A program made the translations under genes and the position numbers. The notes under the pieces are model-generated. The model was not told the DNA's origin. It made no database searches and saw nothing but the letters and a program-made list of their open reading frames with translations. From an uncultured Dyadobacter sp. (GTDB lineage Bacteria > Bacteroidota > Bacteroidia > Cytophagales > Spirosomataceae), in contig CAMLNK010000251.1 of the NCBI GenBank assembly GCA_946481035.1, forward strand, positions 1 to 6,374: a stretch of 6,374 nucleotides of DNA, read 5' to 3'. The stretch's first letter is position 1. Each line of letters starts with the position of its first letter. Positions 1-5,778 of this stretch are shown here, piece by piece.

Positions 1-68
1 TGTTCGTGGTCGAGCAGCGCGACGGTGTCGTGGTGATCGACCCGCCCGACGGCCTCTTCGACCTGTGA
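1..68 (+). CDS. rimM: RimM (16S rRNA processing/ribosome maturation factor), C-terminal fragment
   Basis: The frame with codons starting at position 3 encodes 21 residues ending in IDPPDGLFDL and a TGA stop at 66-68. The V-x-(V/I)-D-P-P-(D/E)-G-L ending is the usual tail of RimM, the PRC-barrel protein that helps mature the 30S subunit. Its stop overlaps the ATG of the next frame (TGATG, 66-70), and that frame begins like TrmD. rimM-trmD is a widely conserved gene order, and the two assignments support each other. Twenty of the 21 codons end in G or C, typical of a high-GC actinobacterium and unlike the rest of the window. The fragment is cut by the window start. I am fairly sure of the family because of the neighbour; the tail alone would be weak evidence. 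Confidence 0.6.
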   Translation, partial: FVVEQRDGVVVIDPPDGLFDL

Positions 69-130
69 TGCGCGTCGACGTCTTCACCATCTTCCCCGAG
101 TGGTTCGCGGGGCCGTTCGACGTGTCGCTT
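68..130 (+). CDS. trmD: TrmD (tRNA guanine-37 N1-methyltransferase), N-terminal fragment cut at a chimeric junction
   Basis: The ATG at 68 starts MRVDVFTIFPEWFAGPFDVS. M-R-(I/V)-D-V-x-T-I-F-P-E is the standard N-terminus of TrmD, the SPOUT-fold enzyme that methylates G37 of tRNAs. Actinobacterial members often continue G-P-(L/F)-x-x-S-L-x-G. The GTG at 65 is in frame, but ATG 68 overlaps the rimM stop and matches the family start. All 20 codons from 68 to 127 end in G or C. After about position 130 the encoded protein is no longer TrmD but a penicillin-binding protein, so only about 20 of the usual 220-250 residues are present. The gene is not functional as shown, most likely because two unrelated DNA molecules were joined in assembly. 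Confidence 0.72.
116..130 (+). other. Junction between high-GC actinobacterial-type DNA and Bacteroidota DNA
   Basis: Left of this stretch the sequence encodes rimM and trmD; right of it, a Bacteroidota PBP1A. The 15 bases encode F-D-V-S-L, which would fit both families (TrmD G-P-F-D-V-S-L and PBP1A F-D-V-S-L-Y-D-M-V), so a short stretch of identity probably hosted the join. Codon ends shift here: the 20 codons at 68-127 all end in G/C, and CTT (128-130) begins a mixed pattern. G+C falls from 79/120 to 47/110 for 131-240. The exact break cannot be placed more finely from one sequence. Confidence 0.75.
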
Positions 131-766
131 TACGATATGGTGGCGGCTTATGGTGTTTTCGCGAACAATGGTACGTACACCCAGCCTATTCTTGTAACGA
201 AAATCGAGGATAGTAATGGCAAAGTGATAGAAGAGTTTCAGCCCGAGCACCGTCAGGCAATCAGCCAGGAATCGGCGTTTTTGATGCTCCAAATGCTGCG
301 CGCCGGTGTGGAAGAAGGCGGTGGTACTTCGGGAAGTATCCGGTGGAGATTCAACGTAACATTGAATGGCAACGAGCTGGGCGGTAAAACCGGAACAACT
401 TCCAATAACTCCGACGGCTGGTTCATGTGCGTCACCCGCGACCTCGTTGTAGGTGCCTGGGTAGGCGGCGACGACCGCAGTATTCACTTCCGGACCACTA
501 ATCTAGGCGAAGGTGCCAAAACCGCATTACCGCTTGTGGGAGCATTCCTGGAAAAGGTTTATAAAGACAAATCCATCGAACCGGGGCCATTCCCGAAACC
601 AAGTTTCAAAATATCCAAAACCTACAACTGCCCCACCCGATGGGCGCCGGCCGAGAGCGATTCACTTGGCATTGAAGGTGATAGCACGCCGGCCAAACGG
701 AACGAGGAAGACGAATTCCTGATCGGCCCGCCACCGATTCCTTTGGATACTTCGAAGAGGAATTAG
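116..766 (+). CDS. Penicillin-binding protein 1A, C-terminal transpeptidase part (5' end missing)
   Basis: This is the C-terminal ~215 residues of a bifunctional class A penicillin-binding protein. The family polymerises glycan strands and cross-links peptidoglycan from the outer face of the inner membrane. The opening D-V-S-L-Y-D-M-V-x-A-Y-x-x-F-A-N-N-G-T-Y is the conserved segment after the SxN motif. The third transpeptidase motif KTGT lies at 386-397, followed by D-G-W-F, then V-x-G-A-W-V-G-G-D-D. A proline-rich tail ends I-G-P-P-P-I-P-L before the TAG stop. The glycosyltransferase domain, the SxxK catalytic serine and the SxN motif are absent because the gene is interrupted at 116-130. 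The frame stays open upstream to the trmD ATG at 68 (or GTG 65), giving a spurious hybrid of about 232 residues. The family call is firm; the native start lies outside this window. Confidence 0.9.
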   Translation, partial: FDVSLYDMVAAYGVFANNGTYTQPILVTKIEDSNGKVIEEFQPEHRQAISQESAFLMLQMLRAGVEEGGGTSGSIRWRFNVTLNGNELGGKTGTTSNNSDGWFMCVTRDLVVGAWVGGDDRSIHFRTTNLGEGAKTALPLVGAFLEKVYKDKSIEPGPFPKPSFKISKTYNCPTRWAPAESDSLGIEGDSTPAKRNEEDEFLIGPPPIPLDTSKRN

Positions 767-772
767 AATTTA

Positions 773-832
773 GGCTTTAGGCTATAAGCTTTAGGCTGTA
801 AGCTTATAGCCTAAAGCTTACAGCTTAAAGCC
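773..832. terminator. 60-bp near-perfect palindrome, probable bidirectional terminator between convergent genes
   Basis: The palindrome is centred on AAGCTT at 800-805. Bases pair so that position i matches 1605 minus i. Of 30 pairs, 27 are Watson-Crick, two are G-T (780/825, 798/807) and one is A-C (784/821). It sits between the PBP1A stop at 766 and the ABC transporter stop at 840, where convergent genes need transcription ended from both sides. There is no clear T-run after the stem on either strand, so it may act as a strong hairpin or RNA 3'-end stabiliser instead of a textbook intrinsic terminator. There is no separate loop beyond the few central bases. Confidence 0.6.
776..829. repeat. 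Four copies of a 14-bp unit (two direct, two inverted), TTTAGGCTRTAAGC
   Basis: Two tandem copies lie at 776-789 (TTTAGGCTATAAGC) and 790-803 (TTTAGGCTGTAAGC). Two copies on the opposite strand lie at 802-815 (identical to the first) and 816-829 (TTTAAGCTGTAAGC, one further change). The middle copies share the central GC. The arrangement direct-direct-inverted-inverted is what produces the long palindrome. Similar short-unit AT-rich intergenic repeats are common in Bacteroidota genomes, in my recollection. Whether this exact unit recurs elsewhere in the genome cannot be seen here. Confidence 0.75.
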
Positions 833-839
833 CAAATAT

Positions 840-2615
840 CTACAAAGTTCCGATTTTATGCACCTCCTTATACTGAATGCGATATAGGTTCGCATAAGCC
901 CCATCTTTTTCGAGCAATTGTTCGTGGTTACCTTCTTCTACGATCCTGCCTTTATCCACCACAATAATCTTATCCGCTTCCTGGATCGTCGATAGCCGGT
1001 GCGCGATTACGATGGCGGTCCGGCCGTGCATCAGGTTCTCGATCGCATGCTGGATCAGTTCTTCCGTTTCGCTGTCCACCGATGAAGTAGCCTCGTCGAG
1101 CACGATGATCTTCGGTTCGTGCACCATCGCGCGCACGAAGGAAATGAGTTGCCGCTGCCCTACCGAAAGCGTCGCGCCGCGTTCCATTACATTATAAGTA
1201 TAGCCGCCCGGCAAGCGTTCGATGAAATCGTGCACGCCCACCAGCTTTGCAGCTTCAACGATCTTTTCGTGGGTAATGCTTTCGTCGCCGAGCCGGATGT
1301 TGTTTTCAATGGTATCCGAGAAAAGGAACACATCCTGCAACACCACGCCAATATGTTTACGCAATGCATTCAGTTCATAATCATGCACTTCGATGCCATC
1401 GACGTAAATATTCCCTTTGTTGATATCATAAAACCGCGTGAGCAGGTTGATAATCGAGGATTTCCCGGCCCCAGTGGCACCCACAAAGGCAATGGTCTCC
1501 CCCTCCTTTACTTCAAAATTAATATCCCTCAAAACGTACTCTTCGTCATTGTAAGCGAACCACACATTTTTGAACTCCACATTACCCTTGATGGATTCCG
1601 GTGCAAAAGTGCCTTCATTGGAGGTATATTCGTCGCTATCGAGCAGTTTTAGAATGCGGTCGGTACTGACGATTCCCATTTGGAGTGTGTTGAAGCGGTC
1701 GGCGAGCTGGCGGATCGGGCGGAAGAAGAGGTTGATGAACATCACAAATGCCGTAACCGTACCGAAAGTAATCTCAGCGCCCAGGATCTGTTTTGAACCA
1801 TACCATACCACGAGGCCGGTCCCTGCCGCGGCAATCACATCCGCCACCGGATAATACACCGAATAATAGAGGATAGACCGGATGTTCGCATTGCGGTGGA
1901 CCTTGTTGATTTCCCTGAATTTCTTGTATTCAATATCCTCGCTGCTGAAAATCTGCACGATACCCATGCCGGTAATATGCTCCTGCACAAATGCATTTAG
2001 GTTTGAAACAGCGGCCCGCACCTCATTGAACGAGTCTTTGATTTTTTCCTTGAAAACATAAGTACAAAAAAGCATCAGCGGGATCATCGAAAGGCTGATG
2101 ATCGAGAGCTTCCAGTCGGTGTAGAACATCACGGCGATGATCAGCACCAGTTGCAGAATATCCCCGGCGATAGCGGCCATCCCGTCGCTGAATACATTGG
2201 AAAGTGTTTCCACATCGGAAATAGTACGGGTTACGAGCCGGCCAATGGGGGTATTATCGAAAAATTTGAGCCTTAAACCAATGATCTTCTGATAAAGCTG
2301 CACGCGGATATCGCGGATAATGTACTGCCCCAGCCAGCCCGACATATAAGTGTTCCAGAACTGGGCGATGCCCTGCAAAATGGTGACGACCAGCATGACC
2401 ACCAGCATCACCGTAAGCTGCGAATAATTCCCGTTCGCGATCGGCGTGTCGATGGTGTACCTGATCAGCAGGGGCATTAACGGCGCCAGGACCGCATTGA
2501 GCAATATGATGGCAATAAGCAGATAAAACTGCCTCTGGTAAGGTCGAACGAATGTGTATAGACGCCTTAGGGTAGGAAGATCGAATATCTGGCCGCTTTT
2601 GGTTTCCTGGTTCAC
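840..2615 (-). CDS. ABC exporter half-transporter (fused membrane and ATPase domains, MsbA/MdlB type)
   Basis: This 591-residue protein is a complete type IV (exporter) ABC half-transporter that would work as a dimer in the inner membrane. The six-helix membrane domain covers about residues 28-310, with hydrophobic segments near 30-50, 66-86, 145-165, 168-187, 250-274 and 281-300. The ATPase domain shows Walker A G-A-T-G-A-G-K-S-S (379-387), Q-loop Q427, signature LSVGQ (483-487), Walker B I-I-V-L-D-E (503-508, catalytic E508), D-loop S-S-V-D (511-514) and H-loop H539, so it should be active. The signature has V where LSGGQ is canonical. The start is GTG: the frame has a stop at 2652-2654, and the next ATG (residue 47) would cut the first membrane helix. 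Substrate is unknown; lipids, peptides or drugs are all possible. It is convergent with PBP1A and divergent from the DUF4126 gene, so it is probably its own transcription unit. Confidence 0.93.
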   Translation of the reverse strand: MNQETKSGQIFDLPTLRRLYTFVRPYQRQFYLLIAIILLNAVLAPLMPLLIRYTIDTPIANGNYSQLTVMLVVMLVVTILQGIAQFWNTYMSGWLGQYIIRDIRVQLYQKIIGLRLKFFDNTPIGRLVTRTISDVETLSNVFSDGMAAIAGDILQLVLIIAVMFYTDWKLSIISLSMIPLMLFCTYVFKEKIKDSFNEVRAAVSNLNAFVQEHITGMGIVQIFSSEDIEYKKFREINKVHRNANIRSILYYSVYYPVADVIAAAGTGLVVWYGSKQILGAEITFGTVTAFVMFINLFFRPIRQLADRFNTLQMGIVSTDRILKLLDSDEYTSNEGTFAPESIKGNVEFKNVWFAYNDEEYVLRDINFEVKEGETIAFVGATGAGKSSIINLLTRFYDINKGNIYVDGIEVHDYELNALRKHIGVVLQDVFLFSDTIENNIRLGDESITHEKIVEAAKLVGVHDFIERLPGGYTYNVMERGATLSVGQRQLISFVRAMVHEPKIIVLDEATSSVDSETEELIQHAIENLMHGRTAIVIAHRLSTIQEADKIIVVDKGRIVEEGNHEQLLEKDGAYANLYRIQYKEVHKIGTL

Positions 2616-2660
2616 CGGGTAGCTATTAGGTAATACAGTGGTTGTCTTGGATCAACAAAG

Positions 2661-2694
2661 CAAAGGTAGAAAATGTCACAGAGGGTATAAAAAA
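2661..2694 (-). promoter_or_regulatory. Probable Bacteroidota-type promoter of the ABC transporter gene
   Basis: On the minus strand, TACCTTTG (plus-strand 2661-2668) matches the Bacteroidota -7 consensus TAnnTTTG at every fixed base. After a 19-base spacer comes a T-rich TTTTTTA (2688-2694), a poor match to the -33 TTTG/TTG box. Transcription would start near 2654, leaving a leader of about 40 bases before the GTG at 2615. No Shine-Dalgarno sequence is evident there, which is normal for this phylum. Confidence 0.45.
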
Positions 2695-2762
2695 TCTCCC
2701 GATCGGCGCATATCTTTTTCAAATACACTACATTAACGCTTTGAAGCTTTGATATAGTCGAA

Positions 2763-3317
2763 ATGGAGCTGTTTCTGAGTTTATGTCTGGGGATTGGCCT
2801 GAGCGCGAGTTGCGGTTTCAGGATATTCCTGCCCATGCTGGTTGCGAATGTGGCCGCTATGAACGGCTGGATTACGCCGGGAGAGCAATTCGGGTGGCTG
2901 AGCACCTGGACGGCCTTTTTCGCGTTGGGAACGGCTACATTGCTGGAAATAGCAGCATATTATATTCCATTTGTGGATAACCTGCTGGATACCGTGGCAA
3001 CACCTGCCGCCGTAGTTGCCGGAACGCTGCTGACGACCTCGTTCATTGATATCGACAACCCAATGCTGCATTGGGGGCTCGGACTAATTCTTGGGGGCGG
3101 CACAGCCGGATTGGTGCAGGCGGGTACGGGTATTCTGCGGTTACTTTCGTCCAAAACAACGGCTGGTATCGGCAATCCGGTGGTTTCCACAGCCGAGAAT
3201 GTGGCGTCATTCGGGCTGTCGGGGCTGGCGGTATTTCTGCCGGTAATCGCCCTGGTGCTGGTAGTTTTGCTGGCTGCGTGGCTTTTGAAACGATTAATAA
3301 ATTTGAAAAAGTCTTGA
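2763..3317 (+). CDS. DUF4126 family integral membrane protein
   Basis: This 184-residue protein is mostly hydrophobic, with membrane segments near residues 3-30, 46-70, 79-94, 103-120 and 152-175, and ends in the basic tail K-R-L-I-N-L-K-K-S. Features I associate with DUF4126 are G-F-R-I-F-L-P near 18-24, the E-x9-D-N-x2-D pattern at 62-76, and T-x-A-G-I-G-N-P-x-x-S-x-x-E near 132-145. No enzymatic function is known to me for the family; it is described only as a membrane protein. ATG 2763 places the first helix at the N-terminus as expected. No Shine-Dalgarno is visible. The next gene, an AraC regulator, starts 3 bp after this stop, so the two are probably co-transcribed; a functional link is only inferred. 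The family call is good and the role is unknown. Confidence 0.85.
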   Translation: MELFLSLCLGIGLSASCGFRIFLPMLVANVAAMNGWITPGEQFGWLSTWTAFFALGTATLLEIAAYYIPFVDNLLDTVATPAAVVAGTLLTTSFIDIDNPMLHWGLGLILGGGTAGLVQAGTGILRLLSSKTTAGIGNPVVSTAENVASFGLSGLAVFLPVIALVLVVLLAAWLLKRLINLKKS

Positions 3318-3320
3318 TGC

Positions 3321-4244
3321 ATGGTTTTCGTGTCTGATGCAATCCCGGTCCATTCGCTTCCCAAAACGCCCAGCCAGGTACCCGCATTAAAGATTTTCAG
3401 GTTTAAAAACAGTGCTGAAATCCAGCAGGAAGGGCCTGTATCGCTGCCCATTACCCCGCTCCCCACCGACGCGCCGCACCGCCATACCTATTATGAAATC
3501 CTTTTCATCGAGGAGGGGCAAGGTTTTCACGAGATCGACTTCCATTCCTATAATATCCAGGGGGCCGGGCTGCACTTCCTGACGCCCGGACAAGTGCATT
3601 TGCTGACGTTTTCGAGTTCTTTCCAGGGTTACATTGTGGCGTTTTCGGAGGATTTTTACACATTTTACAATCCGATGAACCCGTCGCTTTCGCAGCTGCC
3701 GTTTTTCCAGCCGGCACGCAGGCAGCCGATCATTACATTGTCCGAAACCGACAAGCATTACTTCCACAATATCCTCCAAAATATGGTTACCGACCATTTG
3801 AGCACTGAAACCGACCAGGCGCTCATCGGTCGGTATTTGGGATTGTTGTTACAAAAATGTGCTTTCCTGACCCAGCATAATGCACAGGCGGCCGAGTCGC
3901 CCGCATTAAGCGTACCTGAGCTCGCAGGACGTTTTCAGGAACTGGTGGAAAAGAATTTCAGGGAAATGCATGAAGTGCAGCAATATGCCAGCAAGCTATC
4001 GGTTACGCCCGATTATCTGAGTAAAATCATTAAAAAATCCCTTGGTATCTCCTGCCAGGAATACATTCTCGACAAGCTGCTGCTCGAAGCCAAACGGCTC
4101 CTGGTTTTTTCCAATCTTAGCAGCAAGGAAATTGCCTATCACATCCATATGGACGACCCGTCCTATTTCAGCCGCATCTTTAAAAAGAAAACCGGTCTCA
4201 CCCCGAATGAGTACCGCGAGCATGTTCGGAAAAGTACCATTTAA
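3321..4244 (+). CDS. AraC-family transcriptional regulator with cupin-like sensor domain
   Basis: This is a 307-residue cytoplasmic DNA-binding regulator. The N-terminal half looks like the AraC-type cupin that binds a small ligand: P-H-R-H-x-Y-Y-E-I (52-60), then L-x-F-L-T-P-G-Q-V-H (84-93). The C-terminal ~95 residues hold the paired helix-turn-helix domain. The first HTH is near 217-240 (Y-A-S-K-L-S-V-T-P-D-Y-L-S-K-I-I-K-K) and the second near 267-291. It ends in the family signature F-S-R-I-F-K-K-K-T-G-L-T-P-N-E-Y-R (283-299). The start at 3321 is the first possible one, because the DUF4126 stop codon at 3315-3317 is in the same frame. The GH88 gene follows after 92 bp and is the most obvious candidate target. 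Ligand unknown; a sugar or sugar acid is inferred from the neighbours. Confidence 0.92.
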   Translation: MVFVSDAIPVHSLPKTPSQVPALKIFRFKNSAEIQQEGPVSLPITPLPTDAPHRHTYYEILFIEEGQGFHEIDFHSYNIQGAGLHFLTPGQVHLLTFSSSFQGYIVAFSEDFYTFYNPMNPSLSQLPFFQPARRQPIITLSETDKHYFHNILQNMVTDHLSTETDQALIGRYLGLLLQKCAFLTQHNAQAAESPALSVPELAGRFQELVEKNFREMHEVQQYASKLSVTPDYLSKIIKKSLGISCQEYILDKLLLEAKRLLVFSNLSSKEIAYHIHMDDPSYFSRIFKKKTGLTPNEYREHVRKSTI

Positions 4245-4258
4245 TAGCAGATTTGTAC

Positions 4259-4290
4259 CTTGCTATCGCTTTTTAGGGCAAATATCTTTG
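4259..4290 (+). promoter_or_regulatory. Probable Bacteroidota-type promoter of the GH88 gene
   Basis: TATCTTTG at 4283-4290 matches the -7 consensus TAnnTTTG at all fixed bases. CTTG at 4259-4262 supplies the TTG of the -33 box with a 20-base spacer, close to the usual spacing. Transcription would start around 4297, leaving an AT-rich leader of about 40 bases before ATG 4337. This suggests the GH88 gene has its own promoter and does not rely only on read-through from the AraC gene. It could be controlled by that regulator. Confidence 0.5.
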
Positions 4291-4336
4291 TATTATCCAA
4301 AATTAAAATGGCTAAATAATACTATTGATATAAATT

Positions 4337-5719
4337 ATGCAGATAAAAAACGAACTGACGGCTGCTTCACTCCAATCCAAACTTGACCGCTTCTGGGAGG
4401 TTTCCGGCGAAAAAATCAAGCTCATCAATAAGGAGTACGACAATTCGAAAGGAACACCGGTTTTCACAGTGAATGGGAAATACACCCTTCGCGGCTGGAC
4501 TGAATGGACGCAAGGTTTCCAGTATGGTGCGGAAGTATTGCAATTCGACGCTACCCGCGACGAAAGCTACCTCGCCAGCGCCCGCAAGAACACGGTCGAT
4601 TTCATGGCCTCGCACGTAGGACATTTCGGCGTGCACGATCATGGTTTCAACAACGTGAGCACATACGGCAACCTGCTGCGGCTAATGAACGAAGGGGTGA
4701 TCGCGGAAAACGAATGGGAGCGCAACTTCTATGAAATCGCATTGAAAGTGTCGGGAGCCGTGCAGGCACGTCGCTGGACGCCTATTAAAAACGGCCAGGG
4801 CTTTATCCACTCATTCAACGGGCCGCACTCTTTGTTTGTGGATACGATCCGTTCGGTAAGGGCGCTAATGGTCTCGCATTTGCTGGGCCATAGTTTTATG
4901 GGTGAAAATGATTTAAAAACCAGCCTGCTCGAACGCGGCACACTGCACTCCATTGCTACGGCCAACTATTCGGTTTACTACGGCGAAGGCCGCGACAGCT
5001 ACGATCTTTGGGGCCGCACCGCGCACGAAAGCGTGTTCAACACCAACGACGGCAACTACCGCTGCCCTAACTCACAGCAAGGTTTCTCGGGCTTCACCAC
5101 CTGGACGCGCGGCCTCGCGTGGGCGATGGTAGGCTTCGCCGAACAGCTCGAATCGCTGGCCAGCTTCTCCGACGAAGAACTCGCGCCGCTCGGCGGCCGC
5201 ACTGAAATCGAGCGCATTTACCTCAAAGCCGCACAAGCTACCTGCGATTTTTACATTGAAAATACGGCATCTGACGGCATTCCTTACTGGGATACCGGTG
5301 CTCCGCAAATCCACAAACTGGGCGATTATACTTCCAGAGTTTCCGATCCGTACAACGAATTCGAACCGATCGACAGCTCGGCGGCGGGTATCGGCGCGCA
5401 AGGTTTGCTCCGTTTGGGTAAATATTTGAATGACAAAGGACAAACCGAAGCCGGAAACCGCTACTGGCAAGCCGGCCTCACAGCGGTGGACTCGCTTTTT
5501 GCAGAGCCTTACCTCTCTACCGACCCTACGCACCAGGGTTTGATCCTGCATTCGATCTATCACCGTCCGAATGGCTGGGACAATGTACCTGCCGGCCAGA
5601 AGATCCCATGCGGCGAATCGAGCATGTGGGGCGATTATCACGCGAGGGAAGTGGCACTCTACCTGCACCGCATCAATAAAGGGCTGCCTTATTACAGCTA
5701 CCTGGGAGCAGTGAAGTAA
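4337..5719 (+). CDS. GH88-like glycoside hydrolase (unsaturated glucuronyl hydrolase-related)
   Basis: This 460-residue protein has no signal peptide, so it is probably cytoplasmic. It looks like an (alpha/alpha)6-barrel of the GH88 group, whose members hydrate the 4,5-double bond of unsaturated uronic acids left by polysaccharide lyases and so release them. Likely counterparts of Bacillus sp. GL1 UGL residues (numbers from memory) are: H100-D101 in H-D-H-G-F (D88), D169 (D149), H230 (H193), Q248 in Q-Q-G-F (Q211), and W256/R258 in T-T-W-T-R-G-L-A-W (W219/R221). Further family marks are D-G-I-P-Y-W-D (313-319), D-S-S-A (346-349) and S-S-M-W-G-D-Y (428-434). It is longer than typical UGL (about 380-400), with extra sequence between D169 and H230. 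D169 is followed by T-I-R-S-V-R, not the usual x-M-N. Substrate unknown. The isomerase/epimerase gene follows after 59 bp and may be in the same operon. Confidence 0.83.
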   Translation: MQIKNELTAASLQSKLDRFWEVSGEKIKLINKEYDNSKGTPVFTVNGKYTLRGWTEWTQGFQYGAEVLQFDATRDESYLASARKNTVDFMASHVGHFGVHDHGFNNVSTYGNLLRLMNEGVIAENEWERNFYEIALKVSGAVQARRWTPIKNGQGFIHSFNGPHSLFVDTIRSVRALMVSHLLGHSFMGENDLKTSLLERGTLHSIATANYSVYYGEGRDSYDLWGRTAHESVFNTNDGNYRCPNSQQGFSGFTTWTRGLAWAMVGFAEQLESLASFSDEELAPLGGRTEIERIYLKAAQATCDFYIENTASDGIPYWDTGAPQIHKLGDYTSRVSDPYNEFEPIDSSAAGIGAQGLLRLGKYLNDKGQTEAGNRYWQAGLTAVDSLFAEPYLSTDPTHQGLILHSIYHRPNGWDNVPAGQKIPCGESSMWGDYHAREVALYLHRINKGLPYYSYLGAVK

Positions 5720-5778
5720 TGGCAAGAACGACTTCGCATTTAATAAAGTCATATTAAACCCATAATCATTTCTCCGAA

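Noticed and set aside
1..766. Natural horizontal transfer or gene fusion of trmD with a penicillin-binding protein.
   Set aside because: Both genes are truncated with loss of active sites, and composition changes abruptly at a short shared stretch. A chimera explains this more simply.
1119..1652. A 177-codon open frame on the plus strand opposite the ABC transporter.
   Set aside because: It lies wholly inside the ATPase domain coding sequence on the other strand. Its translation resembles no known family and shows no domain features.
2711..2718. TATCTTTT as a -7 box for the DUF4126 gene.
   Set aside because: It misses the final G of TAnnTTTG, and no TTG lies at the right distance upstream. 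The DUF4126-AraC unit needs a promoter in this gap, but I cannot place it.
2612..2905. A 97-codon minus-strand frame upstream of the ABC transporter.
   Set aside because: It runs antisense through the start of the DUF4126 gene and covers the probable ABC promoter. It has no domain or conserved motif.
4244..4274. Small hairpin ATAGCA (4244-4249) / TGCTAT (4261-4266) followed by five Ts, as a terminator for the AraC gene.
   Set aside because: Six AT-rich pairs with an 11-base loop are too weak, and the right arm overlaps the -33 element of the better supported GH88 promoter.
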